From: Fratercula arctica
Taxonomy: Eukaryota; Chordata; Aves; Charadriiformes; Alcidae
DNA length: 64,000 nt
Direction: 5' to 3'
Assembly: GCA_947846985.1 (NCBI GenBank)
Contig: CANTUZ010000007.1
Coordinates: 32,182,355 to 32,246,354 of the forward strand
Shown: in pieces, positions 25,011-38,121 of the stretch
Layout of the letters: each line of letters begins with the position of its first letter
Position numbering within the stretch: position 1 is the first letter of the stretch
Translations under genes and position numbers: made by a program
The notes under the pieces: model-generated
Database searches by the model: none
The model's input: only the letters and a program-made list of their open reading frames with translations
Told to the model about the DNA's origin: nothing

Positions 25011-26900
25011 CGCTCCTGCCGCAGCTGCTTGCTCACAGAGGGCTCCGCTCCTAATTGCTTACATAGAGAGCTGAGGGTGGCCTCTGCCCCCCACGCTGCG
25101 GTGTGGCCGCTGCTGCTGGGCGGGGGGCACTGGGGGCAGGTAGGGCTTTGGGCATTCACCCCGGTCAGGGCACAGCGTCCACCCCGGGAGAAGGGGCATT
25201 GCTTCCACTGGTGGTACAGCGCGATAGAGGAGAAGCGCTGGCAAAACTCCCTGCCCATGTGTTCTTACTGACGGTGTAACTGTGATGCTGCTCCTTATCT
25301 TTCAGTTTGTGTCCTCTTCTGTCCAGCGCAGGCAGGACCTCAATGGCAGGAGGTGCCCCAGAGTGACGCAGAGCATCACCAGTTGTGCGGTTCCTGTGCA
25401 TGCTGGGTATGTCCATGGCACCATCCATGGAACTGTCTAGCCTTAAAAATGGGGCTGGAAAACTCAATCAAAACCTAGGACAAACCAGGCAAAGCCACAC
25501 TGAGCCCTAGTAGGAATTTTATTGACAATAACAAAGTCTTTTGGTGTCTCTTACAGGAGAGAGGAACACATCAAGTGCAGTACTGGTTAACATTGCCTGA
25601 GACAACAGTTCGAGAGTACTGAAGGTAAGACCCCGTGGACTGAGCTATATTTCATCACAAATGGAGCCCTTTAACCAGCAAACTTGTTCTGTTCTGGGAA
25701 AGTTTCCAATTCAGACAATCTCTCGCGTTGTGGGGTGGTGGGATCTCTCATGCTAGGAGCATCAAAGGAGTCTCTGGAGACATTTTAAAAGAGGACAGGA
25801 GCCTGGGAGGGAGACTTCAAAATCCTGGCAAGTGTACAAATAAAATACACTTCAGTCTTAAATTAATGTAAAATATTACAAAACTGTGTCTTGGAGATTA
25901 TTCCCAATATGGAGTCAAAAAACAAACAAGCAAACAAAAAAAAAACCCCTCTGGCTGGTGTCCATGAAGAACAAGTGCTCTGGTTCCTAACCTCTGGACA
26001 ACAATATCCTCCAGAAATCACCTCTTTGGGAAGGTTCCAGGTCACCAGGCTTTATCTGTGTCTTCTGTTTAAAAAAAAAAAAAAAAATATGCAAAGGGAC
26101 ATCCCAGGTCTCTGAAAAAAGAGAACTTGTGCCTTGACCTAAACCACCAATTTATGCGAAGGCTTCCTCCGGCAAAGCCTGCATCTGCCCTGCCAGGGCT
26201 GTGTCCGCTCTCCGGACCAGTGCTGCTCTTTCGGCTGCCAGAGCGTGGCTTTGCTGCTCTGGGCTTATCCCAAAGAGCCAAGCGGAGCCGGGAAAGCTGG
26301 CTCTCCCCCTCTGGAGCCTCCATATGGCTGGAGAGCAAAGTTGGGCTGTGTCTGCCTCAGGGAGCAAACAAGAAAGGCAAAGCAAGAGGAGGGGAAAAGG
26401 AAAAAAAAAAAAAAAAAAAAAAAAAAGAAGGAATTAAAAGAAAAGATAATAATAATATTATTATTAATGACAAAATTTAATTAATAGGCCACTAATGAAT
26501 TTTATAAGCACCATAAAATTGCCATAACAGCCTAATTGCTTTGCTTGTCTTGCCAACAGCTAGTGAGAAGCTGGAGTGTTATAATCCCCCGGATTTCGAC
26601 GTGGGAGGCAGCGATTAAGGGGACATGCTGGGGTGCCGGGGTCTGCGCGGGCAGTGCCGCTGTGCCAGGAACTGGCCCGTTCCCTGACGAGGTGACCCGC
26701 TGTCATTTGACCGGCGGCCGCTGCAGAGGGGCATGGCTGGGGGCAGCTTCACGGCGTTTGCCAAGGGGAAACCAGCAGTGTGGCGGCTCTGCCCAGAGTG
26801 CGGATATAGTGACAACAAATGGTTTGTAAATTAATTTCCCCTTTGCCATAATTCTGGAAGAAGTATGGAGAAGTCATGGCTTTATTGCAGCTGTTCTCAC
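25011..26900. other. Intergenic sequence, no gene recognised
   Basis: Mixed composition with A-rich runs at about 26072-26086 and 26400-26426. Block 26425-26540 (AATTAATAGGCCACTAATG, CCTAATTGC) is enhancer-like. No coding evidence. Confidence 0.5.
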
Positions 26901-27020
26901 GCTCTCCTTCAAACCCCCTCACCTTCTCATTGCCTTTTGGAAAGTATTTTTTGACTTAATGCTCTCCTTCAAACCCCCTCACCTTCTCATTGCCTTTTGG
27001 AAAGTATTTTTTGACTTAAT
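26901..27020. repeat. Exact 60-bp tandem duplication
   Basis: Positions 26901-26960 and 26961-27020 are identical over all 60 bases, beginning GCTCTCCTTC and ending TTGACTTAAT. Only two more bases match beyond the second copy. The unit is not low complexity. With no mismatch, the duplication is either very young or an assembly or consensus artefact. It is followed by a T-rich run near 27037-27062. Confidence 0.98.
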
Positions 27021-30000
27021 GCCAGCACAGATCATTTTTTTTCTTCTTTTTTTTTTTTTTTTAATGCTTGCTTACTCTTTGTAATAACCACGTACTTACA
27101 GGAAATCACTTATAGTAGCTCAGGCTGTAGAGATGCCACTTCCCAAAGCCACAGGAGTTCCTTTTCCTCTCTACTGCCCGATGCCCTTTAGAAAAGCCCC
27201 TAAACATGGAGATACCCGATAACGCCTGGGGTTGATTACTCTGGGGCTGCCTGGTGTGGGTGTGCACGGCCCAGCCACCTCTCCTGTCCCAGGGCATCAG
27301 GTGGCATCATGGTCACACCTGAAATAGTTATTCAATGAGACGGGTGTTTTCCCTGTGCAGTGTTACAGAAACAGTGTCTCCTGTTTCTTTCTTTCTTTTC
27401 TTTTTTTTTTTTTTTTTTTTTTTTTGGCAATGTTACACTCTCGCCATCGGTTCTGTGATGAGCAATTTGGATTTATCTGCATCGACCCCTCTCGTTTAGG
27501 GATGGGGAGAGGCTGCTGTTATGTGCTGGGGCTGTTTTCAGGAATTAGTCCTTTCGTTTCTAGAGGTGGTAATCAAGTGAGATCACATCATCGTTTGCCG
27601 TAACTGTATTGCTATAATTTCTGAAGAAAAAAACAAATAGCTGGTTTGGGTGTTATGGGTTCCGTATGGTACAGCAAAAATTCTGCAGCTTTTATTTCAC
27701 ATAATTTGTGCTGCTGTCTTTTCTGTCTTTACATATTTATTTTCCTTCCATTCTTAAAAAACGTGTTTTTTCAGCACTTCTTTGTCATAAGGATGATGAG
27801 GATTAACCAAATGCATCTAAACATAACCATAAAAAAAGGGGAAAAATACACTGCATGAGCAAACCTGATACTCTTCCCAGTTCATTAGAATTTAATGAAG
27901 AAATACTCAGTGCCCAACAGGGGAATCCTGATTCATTATGTCTTTTGAATTCTCATTAAGCATCTGTATGGTGACTACTAGAAAACTGCACCCTTTAAGC
28001 TCTGTTGTCCATTACACCAACTAATAAATATTCATTATACTTAAATACTGATGATAAGAGAAACTCAAGGAAGTTTTATTCCTGTAATTAATTTTCACTG
28101 GTTACCTCCTGACGACTTTCCAGTGTTGTACAAAATCGTTGTATGGGCGAGGTTAGGGAGAAGCTGCTCTAAAAATGTTTTGAAGGTGAAGGGGATGGGA
28201 CAGGACCAAACCTCCCTGCGACGGCTGCCTTCTCCCTGCCTCCAGGATGTTGCTCTAGAGTCCAGGGGCTCTGCTGCTTTGTGGTGCGAGGAAAAGCTGG
28301 TTTTCCATTTGAATGGTGTCAACTGGTCTTGGCCCAGTATCCCAACGATGGAAGTTGTCTACTGTTATCCAAGAGGTAACACTTTGCGCAGCTTTTTGTC
28401 GCTCTTGAGTGAATGCTTGTGTCAGAAAATGTGATATTCCTAAATGCTTCTGACTTATTATTTAGCTTAAGGCAACGTTTAAAAGCTGCTTAATCACTTG
28501 GAGCTATATTTTAGTTGCATTATTGTTAAGCAGCAAAGGGGTTATTCATTCCTGTATCTCATCACAGTTATTAATATTTTCATCTTTTACATTTATTACT
28601 AAAAATGGCAAATAGCTCCGCAATAAGGGTGAAATAAGTCAAGAAATGACTGGTTCTATTACAGCTGCTTTCCAGAGGACTTTCTTCCACTGTTCCTTGC
28701 AGTTGGGCTTTGGTAGTGCATGAGGAATGTAGAGGAGGCTTTTGTCTGCCAGCTGCTCCGTGGGGGATGCCAGCCCCAGCGAGATCCCCCACTTGTGATG
28801 TCTTGGTGATGAAACTGCCAGAAATGCTTCGCTGGTGTAGGAGAGGACCTGGGCTTGGGGATGGGGCAGAGGTTCCTTCACGCTGGAACTGGGAACCGTG
28901 TTGATTGAGGGAAACCACTGGTGCTTCAGGGACTGAAAAGCAGCTGAGAAACTCGAAATTGGGGTGGTGATAAATGCACCGTCCAGGAGCTACAACTTCT
29001 CTGAAAGGTGGGATGAACCATCCCTCACCATCCCAGCCCCAAAAGGAGCGAGGGGTGAGACGAGGAACACTTGTGTTGTTATTTATGATGGCAGCGCGGA
29101 GCTCTGGCCGCTTGTTTGCAATGACTTGCCCCTTTGGCATCAGATCAAAGAGGATTATTGAAGGAACACAGCGGGATAGGCAAAAATGGCCCTTGCAGAG
29201 GAGCGTTTCGAGCTTGCAGGCACCGAGTGCTGGGTTTCTGCTTCGGCACCGGGGCCCTCGCGAGATGTCCGGGTGGGATGGGAGAGCAGGACCCTGGCTC
29301 TCCCTGCGACCATAACAGCACTTCACGCTCCTCCGTCCCTCATTGGCTTTGCAAATGTCATATATATATATATATATATAAATAAATATATACACACACA
29401 GAGAGTGACGTTGTTAGTCAAATACTGGAAAATGATAGCATGTCATTGAAATTATCCTGATTGGGGTCTCACAAAACTTTATAGAATATTCACTAAAATT
29501 ATTATAGAAGAGACTTTTGTATACAAATCTCCGGAGATCTTGCAGCAGGTTCCTTACAAATTTTCTCAGCAAATTTCTTCCTGTTAATCTTGTGCTTCCT
29601 AATTCCTTTAGGAAGATGTCAGCCTCCAGAAATTTTCTTGGTGTCCTTTGCAGGATAACTTTAAGTCATTTAATGTTTTCACAGTGGTGAAACTTTGGCA
29701 AAACAAAGTGTTCTTCAGGTGCATGTAAAAATAATCTGTGTATCCGATCTGAAATCGATGTGAGTAATTAGAAAGCTGATCCAAAGCAGACTGAAGTTAA
29801 TAGGTGTCTTTCGATTAACCTCGGTGGCTTTCCCAAAGCTTCTCTCCACCCCCACAGCAAATGTGGGTGATCTCTGGTGGTGACGGAGCTGTGTGCCCGT
29901 ACATTGCCTTGTACTGTCTGTATGTTGTCCGGGGCTGAATTTGCTTTACTGCTCCAAATGATATCCGCCTTCCCAAGGCATGTGGTTTCTTCTCAGGTTT

Positions 30001-30640
30001 TTATTGCTTTATATTAGATTTTATTTTCCTTCTAAAGGTGGAAGTGAATGTAGTAAATCTGTGTGTAAAAATTACACTGTATTTGTTGGTGTCTTTTAGC
30101 CTATTGACTGTTCCTGACATGCCCAAACTACACAGGCACTCTATCGCTCTCCCAGGCTTTAGAAATTAGTCATTATTTGTGTCTTTACAATGACAAATTC
30201 CACTATAATGAGGTTTTATCCTTTTAAAACAAAATTAACTTTTATTAATACCTTGAATTAATAATCGAAGGCTGGACTTTTAAGGGGGGGGGGGCAGGTG
30301 TTTGTTGTGATTAATAGCACGTATTCCCCGTGTATCTCGTAACTTTACTAAATCTTAGTAATGGTGTGGGGGTCAGTGTCACTGTTATTAATAGTAATGA
30401 TAATTATATCTTTGGGAAGCTGACAGAAAAGTATCTTTTGTACGAGTCAGAGCAGTGTAAACAGACTGTACAGGCAGGCACTACCCTTTCCATCAATAGG
30501 TAAACAATCTTTGTTAAGATCATCTTGATAGTCTTATTTTGTTGCCACATTTTAATTACTCATCCTGTCTGTTTATATTCCGTTGCGTTTTGCTGAAGAT
30601 ACAAGCTTTAAAAATCATTGGTATTTAGGAAAATCCAAAG
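27021..30640. other. Intergenic sequence with two enhancer-like blocks
   Basis: A T-rich run at about 27396-27425 follows a TTTC-type simple repeat. Enhancer-like blocks lie at 27875-28060 (CATTAGAATTTAATGAAG, AACTAATAAATATTCATTAT) and 28445-28625 (GCTTAATCACTTGG, AGTTATTAATATTTTC). A 271-codon minus-strand open frame at 28580-29395 starts inside the AT microsatellite and shows no domain; it is not called as a gene. Confidence 0.5.
29359..29404. repeat. Compound (AT)n/(AC)n/(AG)n microsatellite
   Basis: A run of about ten TA units is followed by AATAAATATATA, then CACACACA and GAGAG. Likely length-polymorphic. Confidence 0.9.
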
Positions 30641-30644
30641 CTGG

Positions 30645-30950
30645 GGTGATGCATGCTCAGGTGCTAATTTATTTACATCAATTAATTTCAGGCCCCTGAT
30701 GTAAACCAATTAGTATTCAACACTTAATGGAGTCATCATCTGTCAGATTAGCTTTTAGAAATGCTTGTCACTGCTACAGGACCAGGCAGCAGAACTTTGC
30801 TAATAAAACTAGCAGAATTAATGGAGTGAACAGCATAGATAATGACCTAATGTGGAACATACAGTATAGAAAAGAGACAGAACAACTGTCTTCAAGAAAT
30901 GAAGATATCATTGAGCTAGCTACTTTATTCCAAAAATGAGCTCAGATAGA
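30645..30950. promoter_or_regulatory. Strong candidate enhancer with inverted forkhead/homeodomain sites
   Basis: A unique block of about 300 bp. At 30672-30705 a perfect 9-bp inverted repeat, TTTACATCA and TGATGTAAA, flanks AATTAATTTCAGGCCCC, and is followed by CCAATTAG. The outer TTTACAT/ATGTAAA arms resemble forkhead or octamer half sites (ATGTAAA). Further on lie GTCAGATTAGC, GAATTAATGG and CATTGAGCTAGC. A 70-codon plus-strand frame (30727-30939) covers much of the block but lacks any recognised domain. Among all blocks in the desert this one looks most like a deeply conserved element. Confidence 0.45.
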
Positions 30951-33900
30951 TGGTGCTTTTCAGAGACATCAAAGGGGTCTAGCTAAGCCTTCGCAAAGTT
31001 ATGTTTCATAATAAATAATTTTCAACCTTACTGCCCTCACATACACACAATCTACCTTTCTACCACCCCACTGTGGCTCGAATTTGTTACTTCCAAGGGA
31101 TTAAGAGTTAGCAGGAGGCACAACATCCAGGTTGCTGAGCTGCTTCTGTGGGTGTCATCTCCAGCCAGCGCGGCGTACAACTTCTCCAGGTGAGACCTGC
31201 TTTGTGAAATGCACTTACCACCTGATTTCGGGGCTGTGGGACGCTGCAAAATAAATTATATTTGAGAAAGTCAGGCAGGAGATGAAAATCCTCGAGGCAG
31301 GCAAGACTGGTGAGATCTGCAAGCAGCACTAAACCTCCAAAAAGCATCACTACGGTTATGTATGTTTTCGGCAGGTATACAATGCTGGCATTTGCACGTT
31401 GTTTTGTTCCCCTAGGTTCAGTTACCTTTTTTGTGTTTCACCAAGGCGGTCTTTGCAAATTTTCTCTTTGTGATTTTTGTTTAATCTGGTTATTCTAATG
31501 CCTCGGGGACAGACTACACCCTGCTCTGTGCTGAAGTCGTCCTTGCATGGAGGGCAATCACAAACTTAATTCCAATTTAAGCTTTTAAAGAAGAATACAA
31601 GTGCAGCTTAAAAAATCATACATCATATATTTGCATAGTAATTCCTGTGATTTATGCTTTACCAAGAACCGTGGCATGTACCCGCATATAAGTCTGTGAT
31701 AACGCTGACCTCCCTTGCTGTGGGGACAGTCCTGCACCTTCACTCTCTCGCGTGTCCTGCTTTTGGGAATCACAGGCTGGTTTGGGGACCCTGGAGTCAT
31801 GAACCTTTGGGTTCTTAATTGCATGAGGAATTCCTCTGTGGTAAATATATATGACTGTGTTTGAAGAAAAGCCATTAAAACTGATTATCTAAGCCACGGT
31901 GACAATGTCTGGATTCTCAGGTGCCCTTTACTTTCGGATGTTTCCTTGTCACAGTACCAAAACTTGAACTCAACCTTAAGATAAGAAGGAATAAAGATAT
32001 TACTGTGTTATTTACTATCATTACTTAGTATAGCTTATAGTGTTTTGCCAGTTCTTTTACCATGCTGATCACCTGAACCTGATTAATTCTTATATTTTTA
32101 GGTCATGCATCATTTAGGTAACACTATGGGATAGTTGTCTCCAACCTTGGAGATGGTTCCATGTCATACACATTTTTCAAGTCTCTCTCCTTTAAGTAAC
32201 TGCATTAGCACCTTATATAGCTCACCTATCCTTGTATAGATGTACGTAAGCATCGATGGCCATTTATATAGAGTTAACAGTTACATTTTGTTTGCATCAG
32301 CTCTGGTTGTTCTCAATTATAGTTTTCCACCACCCCAGAGGGACTCCATTTATGGCTGCAAAATGAAGATTTACACTGGATTTTCAGCATGGCACATGGT
32401 TAGTGAGAAATAGGTGACTCTGCACCCCCCTTTCCAGAAAAATTGTCTTGCTTCAGCTCCACTGCTCAAGAAACTTGCTCACCTTCTACCCCTACAGCTT
32501 CCTTGCAGGAGTGTCCTACAAAGAAGGGAGACCAACTGGCTTTTTCTTTGACTTTTAGGGCATACAGGAGGTGATGGAGCACTTTCCAAATTTCCAATAT
32601 TTGAAAAAAGCACTTGATGATAGATAAACATAAGCTGTTCTTTCCCCATCATATCCATCCCCCATGAAACCATGACCAATTGGAATCCTAACACCCATGT
32701 GACAGAGGTTTTAGAAATATCGGTGACAGAGAATGTTTGCGGATTTTTTTTTTTTTTTTTTTTTTTTTCAGTAATCGCGGCAGAAAATCCTCACATGTGT
32801 GACTTTCTCCTCCAACTGTTTGTCTGCCTGATCCCTGGGGTGGGAGAACTTGGACCACAAGGAAGGAGATGTTTGGGCAGCCAGCCTCGGGAGGGGTGAC
32901 AGAGGGACATGCCACGTGCTTGGGTAAATAGGGCATCAGTTTTGGGAGGGTGGAGGGACAACAGCCAGAGCATCTGTATCTTTTTTGCAAGCAAGATACA
33001 GTCATGAGAAACAAGCTGATTTTATATGCTTCTGGCTCAGCTGGACTTCATTTTAATATCTGTAAAGAAACTTAAAGCCAGATTAACCTCCACTAGACTC
33101 AGATTTCATTGTGAACATTTTTTACAGCTGTTCAGAGTTTTCTGCTGTTCCAAAGGACAATTAATTTTGTTATCAATAATTTACTTCTTCAAAGAGTATA
33201 TCCATATGGCTATCAAGACAGTTTGTATTTCCATAGCTGAAACCATCTATGACTGCTGTAGGATCCTCGAAAGGGTTGGGGTTTTTTTTGTGTTGTTTTA
33301 TTTTTTTTTCCCCAACTACTTTACTTAGCCTTTTGTATCAGTCTGAATAGTCACTGGTCTTACCTCATAACTGGTGATATAACCCTGCTGCTGAGCTTTG
33401 TAAATGCACAATATGAGGTGTCGCGATTCAGATGCTGTTTTATGGTCCTACCTACTGGAGATGCCCCTTTGAAAGGAGAGGAAATTGCTTTTGGATAACA
33501 TCACTCTCCCGTCACAGCTGGTATTGGCTGGTGCTGATACGTGTTTACATTTTGCTCGGAAAATGTAAACACTAATTAAGCATTAATGTTAATAGGTCCT
33601 GGGACTGGCAGGCTGGAGGCACAGCTCTGCTGCTGGCTGTGCCCTGGCTGCAGTCCATTTCACCCCACTCGCTATCTGTGTTTCCTGGCAGAAAATAAGG
33701 ATAATTATTTATTCCTTTCCAAAGAGGGAGGGAAGGGACACTGGGGAGGGTCACGTAAGGACAAAATATTGTGTTACTGTGAATAAAACTACATCCTTCT
33801 ATCAGCCTGATGAAAAAGACGGGAGTGGTTTGTTATCCCCAGGTTTGGCTGTGGAAGCTGAGCAGAGGGGGGTTGTGATGGGACCCCTGAGCCCTCGGAG

Positions 33901-34435
33901 CGAGACAGCCTCTGGACAAAAAACATCCTCTGTATTTCCTGCTCTCGCTTCCCGCTCCCAAACCCAGCTTTCCTAGGCACTTTGCTGGGAAAAACTCTAC
34001 AACGTGCCGTAACAGGGGTATAAGAGGTATGTAGCAGTTGGCGTAGTAGATATAAAGCAGCATCTAGTCCTGCTGGGGCGGGGGGGGCGGGGGGGGGAAG
34101 GGCACTCCAGATTTCAGCTTTAATTCACTATATAAAAAAGACTTTGTTAGTCTTGTTCCTAATGTGTTCCCTTTTTATGTACCACTGTGGGATGAAATGG
34201 TCACTGAGGTGCCACCGCTGTTGTCTGGTGCTGGCACGGTTTTAGCCGTGGCCGTTTCAGGTCTTTGATGGTAGATTTTACATTTTTCCTTTGGTCAGCC
34301 ATGGCGTGCCTGCGAGAGCAAACAGCGGCTCTTCTAATTAGGCGAGTGTAATTTCTCACAAACTGGTCCTCTCCCTTTGTGAGCCCATAGATTTGCAAAA
34401 AGAATAAAAGAGCCCCGATTGTCCCCTCCTTTCAG
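30951..34435. other. Intergenic sequence, no gene recognised
   Basis: Mixed composition with a T-rich run at about 32743-32769 and several AT-rich blocks (31990-32300, 33030-33250). No coding evidence. Confidence 0.5.
34075..34102 (+). repeat. G-run cluster with quadruplex potential
   Basis: Four G-runs of 4, 8, 9 and 3 bases are separated by single C, single C and AA. Very short loops make this a strong candidate intramolecular G-quadruplex. Confidence 0.7.
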
Positions 34436-34439
34436 CCCT

Positions 34440-34780
34440 TCCCCTGATGAGGAGTGTTGCTACACCTAATAAATTAAAGGACACAAAGTTAATGAATTTT
34501 TCATTTGAACTCACAGCTAGGTATGGATTAGCGAGGCTGACGTTACTGAAGAGCTCAGAATTAGGAAAGGGTCCTACAGGGACATTTTCCTCTTTACTAA
34601 AATCTTTTCATTCACCTTTTCAAGCATTATCTTGCTCGGTAGAAAGAGTTCTTTTCACAACATATAGCCTGTGGGGTCTGCTTTCTGTCCGCGGCATAAA
34701 TGTGATCATTCATTTTGTTTGTCTAATGGATAAAAATAAAGGGCAATGTGAGTGACATTCAGACAGCCCTTCTCCTGAAA
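34440..34780. promoter_or_regulatory. Candidate enhancer, 340 bp
   Basis: AT-rich unique block with CCTAATAAATTAAAGG, AGTTAATGAATTTTTC, GGATTAGCGAGG, CATTTTGTTTGTC and CTAATGG. Motif density and absence of repeats resemble the other homeodomain-rich blocks. The next block, 34930-35280, continues in the same style after an A-rich run (about 34971-34986). Confidence 0.35.
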
Positions 34781-35480
34781 GAGAAGGGATTCATACGGTC
34801 CTGAGCAGCACTCCGGAGCGGAACTTTACGAAGCATAAATGGTCCCAGTTCCTTTAAATTCCAGCTCTGACAGTTTACGCCAGCTGAAGGTTGTCTTTCC
34901 TACCCCTTGAGCAATGCTGTGAGCTGCAGAAGGCTTGGGCTTATAAATAAAACCACAATCAATTTATTTAAAAAAAAAAAAAAAAATAGTTTTAAGTTCA
35001 TGTCAAAGGACCTGTGTTATTCCGAATTATTTTCTCTCAGTCTCACATAAATTTCAAAGGATTGCAGCTGCTTTTAATGTGCAAAATCATTTCTGGTTCC
35101 TGAAGCCGATCCAATGCGAGCCGGCACATACATCCACTCCAAGGGAAGCTGTATCCCAAATAGTTTGTTATCCCTATTTTTCCTGCCCAAATTAAAGCTT
35201 TTCCTAAGAACTTTAATATTAATATTCACTTGCCTTTTGGCGCTCCAAAATAGTTTCATTAGAAAGGCGAATGAGATTTGTGTGTAGAGCGCAGGCTGTT
35301 GGGCTGCCGGGAAGGGAGGTGGGTGCGGGGGGGGTCCCCTTCCCACACCCCGCGTCCGTGGGGCTGGTGTGCCTCTCGACTAGCTTAATTTAGAAATGAT
35401 TTCTAATCAGAACAGAACCAAATGGGATCTCTTGTGATGCTTCAAGACAGGGTGGGGAGGAGCGACAGAAATTGCTGCAA

Positions 35481-35520
<40 letters not shown>

Positions 35521-38090
35521 AAAAACCCCCACAATAATTCCCCCAGGCTCTTGCAAAAGCCCTGCAATGGGTAGAGGGGTGCCAGCCCGGGGAGCCCGAC
35601 CATCCGTGGGGACAATGAGACGTTGGAGCAGGGAGAGGGCTGGCAGGCAGCGGGATGGAGATGGGGGGTGGCTGCCCGCAGCTGTTTGTTTGTGGGAACT
35701 TTTCCCAGTGATCCATTTCTGGCTCTGGGAGAGGATCAGGGATCTCATTACTGCTCATTACCAAAGGCGTTGGTGGGTGTTTTCCCATTGGAAGCGCTGT
35801 TTGCCGGAGTCCTGTTGAAATCCCGATGTGACACTATGGCTGGAGCAGTTTCTCTCACCATTCCAACTGGAAATGACTTTTTTTATTCAGCTTCTGCCCT
35901 AAACTGCCAAAAGCACTCTGCTGAGTGCTTTTGAAACAACTTGTATGTTGCACCTACAAATGCTTTTCGGTAACGGATTATTTTCTGCAAAAAAAAATGC
36001 AAAGGCCTTTGGAAAGAATCTGTGTAAGTAATTTGCATTTATTTCTTTACTGTATGTATCGTGTAAGTTCAATATAATTTGGTTTGCAGTGCTGCTTTCC
36101 TTAAGTGACAGCAGAGGAGCAGTTTGCAGGAACAAACACCTCATTTGGGTTCTACTGTTTTTATTTCTTCTACTACTTATTTTTTATTTTTATACTTATT
36201 TATTAAGTAATGCTGAATGTCTTGCTTTTGTGACAGACTGGGAGAAGGGCAGAAATGCCACAGATCAGCTCATAATAATAGCTACTTACATTAGTATCGG
36301 TCAACATTATAAAGCGAAAGAGTTGTTTTCTCTCTTTACAGCATTTTCATTTCCTTGAGTTAGAAGAATTTTTTTCCCTTTGTAAACAAACAACTGGTTT
36401 GTTTTGGGTTGTAAGAGCTCCCTCCAGAGTGTGCCAACTACAAAGTGTAACTTCATGGCTCGGCTAAGTCCATGACGTGCACTAAGGATGCTGAGAGGTT
36501 TAACCCCCAGAGATCTCACTCTTTTTGCTGCTTATTGCACGTTTCAAGCAGAAACACCCCGTGCGGGAGAGAGTTCTCCACTTCCTAAAGAATTTGGGAT
36601 CAAAGATCCTGGCACTGGGTTAGGTGAGGGTGAGCATAAATCTGGCTTTAACTGAGATTCATGTTTCTATTAAAAAATAATTGCAAAGAACTAACCGTGA
36701 TTGTCTTAATAAATGATATTTATGCCCTTCAAGCAGCATAACTGATCCATCATTTTATACATGGCTCTAAAAAAGGATTAGTACTGCTTACGATATCACG
36801 GGTTTCTGAAGTTCATGAGCCCTTCGGTCAGTGCGCAGGTCATCCAGGAAAGCCACCGCATGTTTGTACGGAGACTTGCATGAGCAGACTGATGCACGTA
36901 CAGCTCAATTTTTGTGGTACGCAACGGCTTTTTGCTGGCCTCATCCAGCTGTTCCTGAGCTCCGCACCAGCCGTGGTGCCAAAAGGCCTCCTGCGGCAGC
37001 GGCCCGAGGTGATGGCGTCCTTGGGCACATTGCACAGCCCAGCCCCGTGTCCACAGGAGTCCTGCAGGGAAAGCAAGCCTATGCGTTTGGTAGGAAATTA
37101 GCTAAATGAACACCTGCAGCTTAAATTTTTCCTTGCGCTAAGTGTAGGTTCTGGAGCTGAGGACCGAGCGTTAACTGTCTGATGCTTGTAAACAGCTGCT
37201 TTGAAGCTGGGGCTGGTTTTGGTTTAAAGTCACGAGCTGTTTTATTCCCAGACTGGAATTGGCTGCCCGGGGACTCACCATGCTGGCAGCAACTCTGTTC
37301 TTCCTCCAGAAGAAATGAAACCTTTCCGTTTCTCCTAGCTGGTGGCAAACACCATGGGATAACCGGTGCTTTCACCAGTTTCCATTGTTCTTCACTTATT
37401 GCACACAGATTTGAAAACCGGGCCAACTGGGAAGACCAACTGCTTGCATCCCTTTTTCCAGTGCCATCCCTGCCGCAGTACCCTCCTGCCCCTCTGGATG
37501 GGCCTGGCTCTCCTAGAGCCCAGCCTTGGCAATCCCATACAAGTTATGGGATTCTATCTAGAATTCCCACACCAAACACTTTCCTAACCTGTAAACTAGT
37601 GTCACCTTTCAATTCAGTTAAGCAAACACTGGAAAATGATCCCAAATAGGGAAAACTTAATTTCCGGTCTTATAAACAAATTGTAGTTTGGTTGTTTTGT
37701 TTTGTTTTGTTTTGTTTTTTTCCAAAAAACAGCATAATTGGTGATGAACAATTATTGTGCCTTTTGGACTTGACTACGCTTGCACCATATGTCGAGTGGG
37801 AGTATTCTGAAAACTTTTGGGGGTGGAGGAAACTGGTCCTAGAAGGAAATATTTCTCTGAAGATTTATTTTGATCAAATCTCATGGTGAGACGGTGTATA
37901 ATCTGATGCCCTTGTTAGTGCTGTTAGGATCAAGGCCTCTCCTACATCTCCGAGAGCATAACTAGCTTTAACATCGAAGAAGATTCCCCCAGAAGACGCC
38001 ATGCCAAGAGGAATGTGTTTCCCCCCAGCTGACAGAGACACCCACAAAAATTTCACTCCTGTTTAAATAGTTGCACTATTTTACCATCAC

Positions 38091-38121
<31 letters not shown>

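Noticed and set aside
23925..25271. Pro/His/Thr-rich and Gly/Val/Tyr-rich frames over the minisatellite
   Set aside because: The 42-bp unit is a multiple of three and poor in stop codons; the peptides are repeat artefacts.
28580..29395. 271-codon minus-strand frame
   Set aside because: Its start lies in the AT microsatellite, it has no recognisable domain, and plus-strand frames are open over the same DNA.
35486..35518. A33 tract as the tail of a processed pseudogene or SINE
   Set aside because: No recognisable gene-derived or SINE body lies next to it, and I found no clear target-site duplication.
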